Of a DNA stretch of 64,000 nucleotides, positions 16,973-24,840 are shown piece after piece. The position numbers and the translations under genes were made by a program. Below the pieces are notes generated by a model, which saw nothing but the letters and a program-made list of their open reading frames with translations, was not told where the DNA came from and did not search any database. The stretch comes from Gammaproteobacteria bacterium HGW-Gammaproteobacteria-1. GTDB lineage: Bacteria > Pseudomonadota > Gammaproteobacteria > Thiohalomonadales > Thiohalomonadaceae. The stretch is taken from the NCBI GenBank assembly GCA_002840095.1, contig PGZL01000001.1:130718-194717 (forward strand), read 5' to 3'. The first letter of the stretch is position 1. Every line of letters starts with the position of its first letter.

Positions 16973-17442
16973 CATCTCCCTCCCAGCAGCAACTGCTGTT
17001 CCCGCTCCTGGAGACGTTGGCCGAGGCCGGCGGTAACGCCCGCACCGAGGAAGTGTACCAGCGCGTGGCGGAGCGCCTGGACCTGCCGGCGTCGGTCGTC
17101 GGCGCTACCGCGGTGATGGGTCCTGCCGGCGAAGTGAACCTGTTCCACCGCGCGGTACGCTGGGCGCAGCAGAAGGCCAAGCTGCTGGGCCTCCCGGAGG
17201 CCCCGCGCCGCGGGCGGTGGAAGATCACGGGCCGGGGTCGTCGTGCGCTGCGCTTTTTCATCAAGCTGCTGACCCAGCCGGGTGATGTGGTGGCTGATTT
17301 CTTCGCCGGTTCCTGTAAGACGGGCGAGGAGGCGGAGGCCCTGGGTTGCCACTGGGTAGCGACCGAGCGGGTGCTCGAGTACCTGCAGGGCGCGGCGCAC
17401 CGGTTTATTGCACGCCCCGGTTTCCGGTCGACACTGGTGTGA
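16960..17442 (+). CDS. Winged-helix/methyltransferase fragment, internally deleted relative of the next gene
   Basis: 160 residues, overlapping the DUF5131 gene by 13 nt. Residues ~10-90 are a winged helix like the N-terminus of the following methyltransferase (VNLFHRAVRWAQQKAKLLGL against IPKRQVRWVQQTLKHLGLL). The C-terminus has motif I and what follows it in beta-class enzymes (VVADFFAGSCKTGEEAEALG, then HWVATE). The ~200-residue centre carrying the catalytic SPPF-type motif is absent, so it cannot methylate alone. It may be a pseudo-enzyme partner or an internal-deletion relic, although the frame is intact. Confidence 0.6.
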   Translation: MRSVTSPSQQQLLFPLLETLAEAGGNARTEEVYQRVAERLDLPASVVGATAVMGPAGEVNLFHRAVRWAQQKAKLLGLPEAPRRGRWKITGRGRRALRFFIKLLTQPGDVVADFFAGSCKTGEEAEALGCHWVATERVLEYLQGAAHRFIARPGFRSTLV

Positions 17443-17443
17443 C

Positions 17444-18676
17444 ATGGACGGCCAACTGAGCCTGTTCGAGAGCGTCACCGAGGCCTTCGGGCGCCAGGAG
17501 GAGCTGGAGAACAGCGCCCTCTACAAGCACGTAGCCGAGCGCATGGGGTGGACGGAGTCCGACCTGGAGGCCCGACAGCCCGTTGGCCAAGCCGGCCGAC
17601 CCCACAACATCCCCAAGCGCCAGGTGCGCTGGGTGCAGCAGACCTTGAAGCACCTGGGGCTCCTCGAGCGTGCCGGCCGCGGCGTATGGCGCCTCACCGC
17701 CGAGGGCCGGAAGAAGGTACCGATGCGCCGCATCGAGACGGGCCAGGTCATGCTGGCCTTTTCGACGGAACTGGGTGTCGCGCTCTGGGCAGATTGTAAA
17801 ACAGCCTATGCCCGGGGCGACGAGCCCATCGTGCTGGCGCTGACCTCACCCCCCTTTCCCCTGGCCAAGGCCCGCGCCTACGGCAACCCGACTGAGGCGC
17901 AGTACGTCGATTTTCTGTGTGAGGCACTGGAGCCCATCGTGCGCCGCCTGGCGCCGGGTGGCTCCATCGTCCTCAACCTCTCGAACGATATCTTTCTGCC
18001 CGGCATGCCGGCGCGCTCTCTCTACCGTGAGCGCCTGGTGCTGGCCATGGCGGATCGGTTCGGCCTGTACAAGATGGACGAGCACCCCTGGGTCAACCGT
18101 TCCAAGGCACCAGGTCCGGTGCAATGGGCCAGCCTGAAGCGGAGCCAGCTTAACGTGGGGTGGGAGCCCATCTACTGGTTCACCAACGACCCGCACAAGG
18201 TCCGTGCTGACAACCGGCGGGTACTGGAGCCGCATACCGCCCGGCACCTGGGCCTGCTCGCCGGCGGCGGCGAGCAGCGGGACCGGGAATTCAGTGATGG
18301 CGCCTATACCCTGCGGGCGGGACGCTCGTTCGCCAACGTGACGGCGGGCCGTATCCCGAGGAACGTGCTGGAGCTCGGGCACCACTGCGGATCGCAGAAT
18401 GCTTACAAGGCCGCGGCGCGCGCCGCTGGGCTGCCCGTCCACGGCGCTCCGTTTCCGCTGCGCCTGGCTGCGTTCTATATCCGGCTCCTGACAGTCGAGC
18501 ACGATCTGGTGGTGGACCCCTTTGGCGGCTCGCTGACGGTGGCCCTTGCGGCCGAGCAGCTGGGGCGGCACTGGATTGCCACCGAGGTCATCTGGGAGTA
18601 TCTCGCCGGCGGCGGGCTGCGGTTCGAGGATGCCTCCGAATTGGCGTGGTCGCCGGCTTTCCTGCGGGCCGCTTGA
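17444..18676 (+). CDS. Amino-methyltransferase (N4-cytosine/N6-adenine, beta-class) with N-terminal winged helix
   Basis: 410 residues from ATG 17444, which follows the previous stop by one base. An N-terminal winged helix (~residues 15-95) resembles Mrr-N domains. Catalytic motif IV is LTSPPFPLAKA (~residue 130), of N4-cytosine type. The AdoMet-binding motif I, LVVDPFGGSLTVALAAEQLG, comes near the C-terminus (~residue 355), followed by HWIATE. The order catalytic motif then AdoMet motif defines the beta class. The specificity region lies between. No restriction partner is adjacent. Confidence 0.85.
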   Translation: MDGQLSLFESVTEAFGRQEELENSALYKHVAERMGWTESDLEARQPVGQAGRPHNIPKRQVRWVQQTLKHLGLLERAGRGVWRLTAEGRKKVPMRRIETGQVMLAFSTELGVALWADCKTAYARGDEPIVLALTSPPFPLAKARAYGNPTEAQYVDFLCEALEPIVRRLAPGGSIVLNLSNDIFLPGMPARSLYRERLVLAMADRFGLYKMDEHPWVNRSKAPGPVQWASLKRSQLNVGWEPIYWFTNDPHKVRADNRRVLEPHTARHLGLLAGGGEQRDREFSDGAYTLRAGRSFANVTAGRIPRNVLELGHHCGSQNAYKAAARAAGLPVHGAPFPLRLAAFYIRLLTVEHDLVVDPFGGSLTVALAAEQLGRHWIATEVIWEYLAGGGLRFEDASELAWSPAFLRAA

Positions 18677-18690
18677 GAGAGGAGATCGAG

Positions 18691-20070
18691 ATGGAGTGCG
18701 CACAGAACACCTTGTTCCGGGACGATGCGCGGGAGGCGGCTGTCGAGGCCCTGCATGCGGCGACCGCCATCTACACCGCGGAGCCTGTGGTCGATGACCT
18801 GCTTGCGCATGTGGGCTGGCCGCGCGCCGACCGCTGCCTGGTCGACCCCAGCTGCGGGGACGGCATCTTCCTCGGAAGGGCCCTGCACAAGCTGCTGCAG
18901 GCGCGTCCCGCCATCTCGGCGGGCGACCTGGTGGCGGTGCTGGAGGGCTGGGAGGTACACCCCTTTGCGGCCAGCCAGGCGCGGGGTCGGCTTGCCGGCC
19001 AGCTGGCGGGTCACGGCTGGAGCGCAGGCGCCGCGGCGGAGGTCTCCGTGCGGATCGTCCGGAATGCCGATTTCCTGACCCACGGCCCCGTCGAGGGGCG
19101 CCGCTACCACGTGATCGCCGGCAACCCGCCGTACCTGCGGGCGGTGAACATTCCAGCGGTGCTGCGTGCTGAGTACAGCGAGGTCACCCCCAAGTACGCC
19201 CAGGCCGACCTGCTGCACACGTTCCTCGATCGTTGCGCCAGTCTGCTGGCGCCGGATGGCGTCGTGGCCATGGTGACCGCCGATCGCTGGCTGTTCAATG
19301 CCAATGCGTCCCAGTTGCGGCAGGAGCTCGGTCGCCGGGTAGGGGTGCGCCACCTGGAGCGTCTGGATGTCTCCACTGCCTTCTATCGCCCCAAGCAGCG
19401 GCAGAAGGGCACTCCGCCGCGGATCCATCCGGTATCGGTGGTGCTGGAGGCCTCGGGCGGTCGCCCGCTCACGGGGCAGGCCATTCATCCCGGGGTGCCT
19501 GACATCGACGTTGCATCTGGTCGGACCCTGGGAGATATCGCCGGCGTTCGCCAGGGGCCGTGGCTCGGGACACCGGGGATCTTCGTCGTGGACGAGGACG
19601 GGGCGCGCCAGCTGCCGCCGGAGTGCCTGGTGCCGGCGGTGGGGCCGCGCGATATCGTCAACGGGAAGATCGGCCCCATCCGTCGCTGGGCCATTCGCAC
19701 CGACGCCGGTGAGCCGCCGCCGGCGCCGGTGATGGCGCACCTGGAGGCGGCGCTGCCGCGCATGGCGCTCCGCGGCCGCCGTTCTCCCTGTTGGGTGCCG
19801 CCGGAGAGCTGGGGTCCGCTGCCGTATGACCGGCCATCCCTGCTGATCCCCCGGATTGCCACTGGCGTGCGGCCGGTGCTCCTTCCCGCTGGGGTGCTAC
19901 CCCTCAACCACGATGTCAGTATCGTTGCTGCGGAGGGGGAGCCCCTCACCGAGCTCGAGAAGCTGCTGACGTCGGAGGAGGCCGATCGCTGGTTCAAGGC
20001 GCGGGCGCCGCGCCTTGAGAGCGGGTATTTTTCCGTTACCACGACCCTGCTCCGGCAGCTGCCGGTCTAG
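18691..20070 (+). CDS. N6-adenine DNA methyltransferase (gamma-class, Eco57I/TaqI-like)
   Basis: 459 residues from ATG 18691 after GAGGAGATCGAG. Motif I is VDPSCGDGIFLGRAL (~residue 50) and the catalytic motif is VIAGNPPYLRA (~residue 145), giving the AdoMet-first order of gamma-class adenine methyltransferases. The C-terminal half is probably target recognition. It is the third complete DNA methyltransferase in a row, so incoming plasmid DNA could be protected from several host restriction systems. Confidence 0.88.
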   Translation: MECAQNTLFRDDAREAAVEALHAATAIYTAEPVVDDLLAHVGWPRADRCLVDPSCGDGIFLGRALHKLLQARPAISAGDLVAVLEGWEVHPFAASQARGRLAGQLAGHGWSAGAAAEVSVRIVRNADFLTHGPVEGRRYHVIAGNPPYLRAVNIPAVLRAEYSEVTPKYAQADLLHTFLDRCASLLAPDGVVAMVTADRWLFNANASQLRQELGRRVGVRHLERLDVSTAFYRPKQRQKGTPPRIHPVSVVLEASGGRPLTGQAIHPGVPDIDVASGRTLGDIAGVRQGPWLGTPGIFVVDEDGARQLPPECLVPAVGPRDIVNGKIGPIRRWAIRTDAGEPPPAPVMAHLEAALPRMALRGRRSPCWVPPESWGPLPYDRPSLLIPRIATGVRPVLLPAGVLPLNHDVSIVAAEGEPLTELEKLLTSEEADRWFKARAPRLESGYFSVTTTLLRQLPV

Positions 20071-20094
20071 CGGGCGACATTCCAAGGAGTGATC

Positions 20095-20274
20095 ATGACC
20101 AGGGGACACGCGGAAGAGAGAATCGGCGATCTGTACGGCATCGACACGGAGGAGGCGCACGAGCTTCTGCTTCGTGTGATTGATACCATGGGCCTTTCTG
20201 CCCTGACGGACGACGCGGTGTACCAGTTGATGGCGGTCCAACAGGAGCACAACCGGCGGCAATACGCGCTGTAA
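20095..20274 (+). CDS. Small hypothetical protein
   Basis: 59 residues; ATG 20095 follows AAGGAGTGATC with good spacing. Highly helical and acidic (EEAHELLLRVIDTMGLSAL). No family recognised. It lies between the adenine methyltransferase and the MazE-like gene and is probably co-transcribed. Confidence 0.5.
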   Translation: MTRGHAEERIGDLYGIDTEEAHELLLRVIDTMGLSALTDDAVYQLMAVQQEHNRRQYAL

Positions 20275-20282
20275 CGATAGAG

Positions 20283-20561
20283 ATGGGGTGTGGTGTGGAA
20301 ACTAAGAATGCCGAGTTGACGGTCCTGACCACGGTGCGCCGGGTAGGTAATTCCTTGGGGATCACGCTCAGCCGCGAAGCGGCACGCGTCGCGTGCATGG
20401 GCGAGGGCACCCAGGTCGAACTGGTGGCGACACCGGACGGTATTCGGATCCGTGCGGTTGCGGGACGCGTGCTGGAAGTGAAGGTGACGTTGCCACATAG
20501 CGAGAGCGAGCTGGTGGCGGGGATGGGCGATCAATCTGGTTATTTGGAAATGCCCGGCTAG
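20283..20561 (+). CDS. AbrB/MazE-type antitoxin-like protein
   Basis: 92 residues; ATG 20283, or GTG 20295 with GGGGTG upstream. TVRRVGNSLGITLSREAARV and then GTQVELVATPDGIRI are the swapped-hairpin SpoVT/AbrB DNA-binding fold seen in MazE antitoxins. It lies 24 nt before a small acidic gene and a MazF-like toxin gene, so it probably represses this cluster and neutralises the toxin. Confidence 0.75.
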   Translation: MGCGVETKNAELTVLTTVRRVGNSLGITLSREAARVACMGEGTQVELVATPDGIRIRAVAGRVLEVKVTLPHSESELVAGMGDQSGYLEMPG

Positions 20562-20584
20562 TAATCGGCAGCGAGGAACAGGCA

Positions 20585-20809
20585 ATGATGATTGGCGAGA
20601 AGAGTGAAATTCCGGTCGAGGAAGACATGAGCGAGGCTGAGGCCGAGCGTCTTGAGGCGATGGTGGGTCGTGTCCTGGATGAAATTGGGGAGATGCACCT
20701 GGAGCCGGCGACGGGTGCGCCTGTCGACGTCGAGGCAACGGTTGCGGCCGTGCTGGCGGATGAACGGATTGCGCGCATGCGCGCGGGAGAGGGTGATGGC
20801 GGTGAATGA
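20585..20809 (+). CDS. Small acidic protein between antitoxin and toxin genes
   Basis: 74 residues, ATG after GAGGAACAGGCA. Strongly acidic and helical (SEAEAERLEAMVGRVLDEIG). No family recognised. Its end overlaps the MazF-like start by 14 nt. Its size, charge and coupling suggest it could be the toxin-neutralising partner, with the AbrB-like protein as regulator; this is inference. Confidence 0.55.
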   Translation: MMIGEKSEIPVEEDMSEAEAERLEAMVGRVLDEIGEMHLEPATGAPVDVEATVAAVLADERIARMRAGEGDGGE

Positions 20810-21116
20810 GTTGGCGCGCGGCGACGTGGTGTCCATCACCCGGGGTGCCGTTACCCAGATTGGGTGTGTGTTGACCGATAGCGCGTATCACGCCAAGGCG
20901 GGCGTACTGACGTATTGCCTGGTGGTGCCGTCGGCGCCGACGGCGCCGCATACCGTACCGATAAGCTACGACGGCCACACCGCCGTGGCATTGCCGAACC
21001 TGGTGCAGACGGTACCGGTGGGGGACAGCGATATCCGTCGTCTTGGCGCCGTCGACCAGGATGTGGTGAACAATATTGTTGGTCGTTTGCTGCCATTACT
21101 GGGCGTTGGGGCATGA
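20796..21116 (+). CDS. MazF/PemK-like toxin
   Basis: 106 residues from ATG 20796, inside the end of the preceding gene. ELARGDVVSITRG is the N-terminal RGDV motif. A central strand CLVVPSAPTAPHTVPI and later VALPNLVQTVPVGDSDIRR, then AVDQDVVNNIVGRLLPLLG, follow the MazF/PemK core. Family members are mRNA interferases. The usual arginine after the RGD-type motif is not obvious, so activity is uncertain. Confidence 0.7.
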   Translation: MAVNELARGDVVSITRGAVTQIGCVLTDSAYHAKAGVLTYCLVVPSAPTAPHTVPISYDGHTAVALPNLVQTVPVGDSDIRRLGAVDQDVVNNIVGRLLPLLGVGA

Positions 21117-21343
21117 CATCCGAATGGGATTGGTACGCCGGAGTTTGTACGAAGGTCGAGTTTGACGGTGTCGTTTACACCCTCACGACATACGGCAGGA
21201 TTGCCAACGAAGACAGTTTGAGGGACAAAGCAATTTCTGCGTCTGACCCGGATAAAAAGGTCGCCATCCGGAAATATTGCGCTGCTGTGGCGAGCTGGCG
21301 TAGTGAGAACAGTTCTGGGAGTGCATCAGCGGTATCCATATGA
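21113..21343 (+). CDS. Small hypothetical protein coupled to the MazF-like gene
   Basis: 76 residues. Its ATG overlaps the toxin stop in ATGA, so it is translationally coupled. The N-terminal half is strand-rich (YAGVCTKVEFDGVVYTLTTY), then helical. No family recognised. Could be a third component of the toxin-antitoxin cluster. Confidence 0.5.
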   Translation: MTSEWDWYAGVCTKVEFDGVVYTLTTYGRIANEDSLRDKAISASDPDKKVAIRKYCAAVASWRSENSSGSASAVSI

Positions 21344-21362
21344 GTTGTAGTTGACGGGAGGG

Positions 21363-21390
21363 TTGACACGTCTAGACGTTGTGATATATT
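21363..21390 (+). promoter_or_regulatory. Strong sigma70-type promoter with palindromic operator ahead of the anti-CRISPR operon
   Basis: TTGACA (21363-21368), a 16-bp spacer, then TATATT (21385-21390). The spacer contains the perfect 12-bp palindrome ACGTCTAGACGT (21368-21379), a likely repressor site. The leader then has two small stem-loops (GTAGC/GCTAC near 21398-21412 and CCCGG/CCGGG near 21419-21434) before the ribosome site. It is the best consensus promoter in the left half of the window. Confidence 0.75.
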
Positions 21391-21456
21391 GAGACCCGTA
21401 GCCTGATGCTACGCCTCGCCCGGAGGATGCCGGGTAAATCTCGACAGGAGATGACG

Positions 21457-21912
21457 ATGACCATTGTTGCCTGCCACAACACCAACCCCGCTGGCCAGCG
21501 CGTTCACTACACCAACCGGCGCGGTCACCCCATCGACGGGACAAAAACATTTGTTACGTCCATCCCGGCGGCATCCGGCCTCTCCGGGCTGGCACAGTTC
21601 CTCGCGGAACACATTTACAATACGAGTAACCACCGTGGCGCCCTCATGGTCCGCTGCTACGACGACCGCCGCACCGAGGGCGATCTGTTGCGGGCTACAG
21701 GGCGCGCCAATGCCGAGACCATCATCCGCGCCTATGACCTCGACGCGAAACCGGCTGTCATTAACGACTGGCTGTTCCCCGTGCTGGACAACGGCGAAGC
21801 ACCAGGATCGTTCTGGATGCGCGCGGCTGAACAGATGGTTCGCGCTGGCGTGACTCGCGTGGCGGTCGACACCCCCATGGCCGCACGCGCCGAGTACCGG
21901 ATTGGGGGCTGA
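21457..21912 (+). CDS. Hypothetical protein, first gene of the anti-CRISPR operon
   Basis: 151 residues. ATG 21457 is six bases after AGGAG; the upstream ATG at 21451 touches the ribosome site. A soluble mixed protein (GLAQFLAEHIYNTSNHRGAL, then RCYDDRRTEG). No family recognised. First gene after the palindrome-controlled promoter, so it is a candidate early counter-defence or regulatory protein, although no helix-turn-helix is evident. Confidence 0.6.
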   Translation: MTIVACHNTNPAGQRVHYTNRRGHPIDGTKTFVTSIPAASGLSGLAQFLAEHIYNTSNHRGALMVRCYDDRRTEGDLLRATGRANAETIIRAYDLDAKPAVINDWLFPVLDNGEAPGSFWMRAAEQMVRAGVTRVAVDTPMAARAEYRIGG

Positions 21913-22253
21913 TGATGATTACCCACAACAAACACGGCTCCATCAAATCCCTGCCCAACGGTCGTTTCCGCGCGTACCGCGCCAGCACGTTCTGGATCGG
22001 CGACCTCGACTGCTACCGTTTTGCTGCCCGCGCACTGGCAATTGCATCCAGCGTGGGCGCTGAGCCGAGGCAGCGCGGCTATTACATCAACATGGCCGCG
22101 TCCGAGGACGAGCATCAGACCGCCGTCATCGCTCACGATCCGTTTTTCCAGGAAAACCCTGTCACCGAGAGCGATGTGCGCTGCACTATCCTCCCTGGCG
22201 AGCACTACCACGTAATTGGCGGCTGTATCCCTGTCGTTGACCAGGCGACCTGA
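21912..22253 (+). CDS. Hypothetical protein
   Basis: 113 residues; its first ATG overlaps the previous stop (TGATG), a second ATG follows at once. Contains KSLPNGRFRAYRASTFW and DLDCYRFAARALAIASSVG; the acidic C-terminus is rich in His and Asp. No family recognised. Translationally coupled member of the anti-CRISPR operon. Confidence 0.6.
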   Translation: MMITHNKHGSIKSLPNGRFRAYRASTFWIGDLDCYRFAARALAIASSVGAEPRQRGYYINMAASEDEHQTAVIAHDPFFQENPVTESDVRCTILPGEHYHVIGGCIPVVDQAT

Positions 22254-22272
22254 TGAGGAGCGATACGATACG

Positions 22273-22770
22273 ATGAAAACGGAAATCGAATACCTCCCAT
22301 TCCCGAACGCCTACGACGACGAGCAACTGGCCGCCATTGCCGAGGGGGTTGCTGATGCGAAACCCGATCCGAGCGGCTGGGTGCAGTATTACCGGGACGG
22401 CGTGTTTTTTGAGCGAGTCAGCCATCAGTTGTTCGCTGTGTTTGGCCGCACAGCGTATCAACTGGTGTGTCAACGCCTCTATGCGGACGATGGCGCGGTA
22501 ATTGAGTATCTGCCGGCCGTGGTCGATGGGCATGCCCTGTACCGCTCTCCCGATGAGGGACGCGACGGCGTCCTGCATATCATGCGGTTCGTCGAGTACC
22601 CCAGGCGCCCGTCCATGGCCGGTAAATGGAGGACTGTCTGGCTCCATGGTGGCTGGCTGCGTACCGAGGAGTTGATGCTGTCAGTAGATGAGATTAGGGC
22701 CAACATCATCGCCGAAGTGCTGCGCGGTGAAACTCCCATCACTGGCGGCGGGCTACCCGGATGGGTATAA
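22273..22770 (+). CDS. Hypothetical protein
   Basis: 165 residues from ATG 22273 after GAGGAGCGATACGATACG. Aromatic-rich (GWVQYYRDGVFFERVSHQLF). No family recognised. Its end overlaps the AcrVA2-like start by 10 nt, so the two proteins are probably made together. Confidence 0.6.
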   Translation: MKTEIEYLPFPNAYDDEQLAAIAEGVADAKPDPSGWVQYYRDGVFFERVSHQLFAVFGRTAYQLVCQRLYADDGAVIEYLPAVVDGHALYRSPDEGRDGVLHIMRFVEYPRRPSMAGKWRTVWLHGGWLRTEELMLSVDEIRANIIAEVLRGETPITGGGLPGWV

Positions 22771-23765
22771 CCGATCATCGGGCCCGCCAGCACCTCATTG
22801 CGGCCGGCAAACTCTACCCCGGCGCGTGGCGCGTGCTCGACGGGATGCGTCAGGAGCGTGGCAAATCCCTGCCCGACTGGTCGGAGTGGTGCTATCTGCC
22901 GCTCGCTGCATCCTACGCCGTAGTGAGCGGCGGGGGCGACAACCGCGTGCCACCCCATCTGGCGGGTGATGTGGGCCGACTGGGGGCGTTGGCGGCGTGG
23001 CGCCCAACCCAGGGCATCTACCGTTTCGATCCGACTCTGTACGCGGCTCTGACCGATACGCCGCTCTCCGGCGATCTGCCCTGCGAGGTGTTGCACCACC
23101 TGCCAGAGTGGTGTGTGTATATCGAGACGCCCGGCTACGAGTGGATGGGGTCCGAGCTGTACGGATTTTATGCCCACCTGGAATGTGATCCCGAGGCAAA
23201 CCGTGAGGAGCTGCGCCTGCTCATGGACTCGGAGGCCGCGCTGGCGCCCATCCCCATCCACCTGGGACCGTGGCCTCTCGCCGAGGCGGTGGCGCGAGCT
23301 ATCGACGTGAGTCGGACCTATGGCGCGGCGTTGGGCCTCCCTGTACCTGATGGGATCGCAGCAGCAACATCGGAGGCGATCTCCCCGCTGCTGTCGCTGC
23401 TTCTGTACCTCTGCGCCGACGAGTCAGAGATCGGGGACGGACAGGCCCGCCCGACTATGCCGCGCCCGAAACGCACCAAACAGGGCTGGCGACTGTTCCC
23501 GGCCGACAAACCGGCCCAATGGGATGTCGGTGTTCGCCTCGGCGCCGCCCTGCGCCGCGCCTATCATCAGCAGGAGACCGGACGGCAGGACATCGACCCA
23601 CAGACCGGCAGGATGCGCCCCAGGGCGCACGTCAGGTGCGCACACTGGCACACATACAGGCACGGCGAGGGGCGCACGTTGACGCGCCTGCGGTGGTTGC
23701 CACCCATCCCGGTCAATATTGATGACCCGGATGCGATGCCATCCACCGTGAGACCAACAAAATGA
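22761..23765 (+). CDS. AcrVA2-family anti-CRISPR candidate
   Basis: 334 residues, close to the ~322 of Moraxella bovoculi AcrVA2, an inhibitor that lowers Cas12a production. Landmarks recalled from that protein occur in order. These are WRPTQGIYRFD (AcrVA2 WRNTLGIYQLD), LPEWCVYIE (LPDWCVYVD), YGFYAHL (KGFWAIY), LLSLLLYLCADESEI (LLPYLLWLCVAEPDI), GVRLGAALRRAYH (GERLGGEVRRYQS) and HVRCAHWHTYRHGEG (HIRRGHWHGYWQGTG). RLRWLPPIPVN (RVRWQPAVFVN) comes at the end. The match covers nearly the whole length, so family membership is well supported. The real target is unknown; homologues occur on plasmids in hosts without Cas12a. It overlaps both neighbours and lies 2 kb from a Cas12m-like fragment. Confidence 0.87.
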   Translation: MGITDHRARQHLIAAGKLYPGAWRVLDGMRQERGKSLPDWSEWCYLPLAASYAVVSGGGDNRVPPHLAGDVGRLGALAAWRPTQGIYRFDPTLYAALTDTPLSGDLPCEVLHHLPEWCVYIETPGYEWMGSELYGFYAHLECDPEANREELRLLMDSEAALAPIPIHLGPWPLAEAVARAIDVSRTYGAALGLPVPDGIAAATSEAISPLLSLLLYLCADESEIGDGQARPTMPRPKRTKQGWRLFPADKPAQWDVGVRLGAALRRAYHQQETGRQDIDPQTGRMRPRAHVRCAHWHTYRHGEGRTLTRLRWLPPIPVNIDDPDAMPSTVRPTK

Positions 23766-23956
23766 CGGCTACGCCGCGCAAACACTACAACGGGCATCGC
23801 GCCGGGAAACGCTCGTTCCAGGCAAATTTGCGCCCCAACGAAAACGATCTGGTACAAGCCGTCAAAGCGCTGCGCGGCGTAACAACTGATCGTGAACTGA
23901 TCCTCCTACTGTGCGGCGAGGAGAAACAGCGAGCCATTACGCCTAGACGGCGCTAG
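23762..23956 (+). CDS. Small basic protein coupled to the AcrVA2-like gene
   Basis: 64 residues; ATG overlaps the anti-CRISPR stop (ATGA). Basic ends with a short helical core (NENDLVQAVKALRGVTTDRE). A ribbon-helix-helix-like fold is possible but not evident. No family recognised. Position immediately after an acr-like gene makes it a candidate Aca-type regulator (inference). Confidence 0.55.
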   Translation: MTATPRKHYNGHRAGKRSFQANLRPNENDLVQAVKALRGVTTDRELILLLCGEEKQRAITPRRR

Positions 23957-24006
23957 GCCGATCAACCAAATATCGCAAATACCCAAGAATTCTGGCAGGA
24001 GGGCAT

Positions 24007-24417
24007 ATGTCACGACAGGTTAGGCGGGTTCCAGGAAGCTGGGAGCATCCCAAGCAGGCGAATGGGCGTTATGTTCCTCTGGATGACGGCCTGCTCCACG
24101 ATCTTGAAGAGTGGCAGGCGCGAGGTGAGCCAGCAGGTGAGCGGCCCGATCCGGCCAGTTATATGCCGGATTGGCCCGTCGCGGAGCGGACGCACTATCA
24201 GATGTATGAGACGACAACCGAGGGCACTCCGATGTCGCCGCCCATGGCCACGCCAGAGGAGCTGGCACGTTGGCTGGTCACCAATCGGGTGTCCCTTTAC
24301 GCGTGTGGCAAAAACGCAGTTTATGGAACTTACGGTGAGTGGCTCCGTTTGATTCGGTCGGGGGATCTATATATTCCTAGCGTCACGAAATCCTCAGACC
24401 TGTTTCCGGCTCCTTAA
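24007..24417 (+). CDS. Phage/plasmid-associated hypothetical protein
   Basis: 136 residues, ATG after AGGAGGGCAT. It has features I recognise from conserved phage and integrated-element proteins: an N-terminus like VPGSWEHPKQANGRYVPL, a central DPASYMPDWP, HYQMYETTTEGTPMSPPM and TPEELARWLV. Function unknown. Confidence 0.7.
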   Translation: MSRQVRRVPGSWEHPKQANGRYVPLDDGLLHDLEEWQARGEPAGERPDPASYMPDWPVAERTHYQMYETTTEGTPMSPPMATPEELARWLVTNRVSLYACGKNAVYGTYGEWLRLIRSGDLYIPSVTKSSDLFPAP

Positions 24418-24435
24418 CGAATGGGTGGGTTGAGC

Positions 24436-24840
24436 ATGGACAATCATCCTTCAGCAGCAGTCTCCGCCCTGATTGGTCGCGCCCTTGAGCAGGCGGCGGC
24501 TCGGGGGCTGACGGTGGAAATGGTGGCCGACAAGATGACCGTACTCATGGGGGTCAGGGTTACCGCACAGCAAGTGCAAGGCTGGGCGGATCCAGCGAGA
24601 ACCACTTTCAACGTTAGCGCGGCGCATGTCCCAGCGTTTGAGACAGTTTGTGGGACCACTGCGCTAACCGAGTGGTTGGCCGCGATGCGGGATGCCACCG
24701 TTGTGTTTGGTGTGGATGTACTGCATGCGCATCTGGGGCGTTTGATCAGGGAAAACGACGATATCCAGCAAACGATTTCCGCCCTCCATGAGGCGATTGA
24801 ACACCACAACGCATCCAGCGATGCAGGCGGGGAGGAATGA
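24436..24840 (+). CDS. Hypothetical phage-like protein (possible CII-type regulator)
   Basis: 134 residues from ATG 24436; an ATG at 24421 lies directly after the preceding stop. ALIGRALEQAAARGLTVEMV and VSAAHVPAFETVCGTTALTE loosely resemble phage CII-type regulatory proteins, where a helical DNA-binding region is followed by a conserved phage-immunity-type segment. The C-terminus is a coiled-coil-like helix. Weak assignment. Confidence 0.5.
   Translation: MDNHPSAAVSALIGRALEQAAARGLTVEMVADKMTVLMGVRVTAQQVQGWADPARTTFNVSAAHVPAFETVCGTTALTEWLAAMRDATVVFGVDVLHAHLGRLIRENDDIQQTISALHEAIEHHNASSDAGGEE

Noticed and set aside
24415-24440. TTAACG at the end of the 24007 gene as another TTAAC-type promoter
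   Set aside because: Includes the stop codon, the position 18 bp later reads GGACAA, and the upstream extension is missing.
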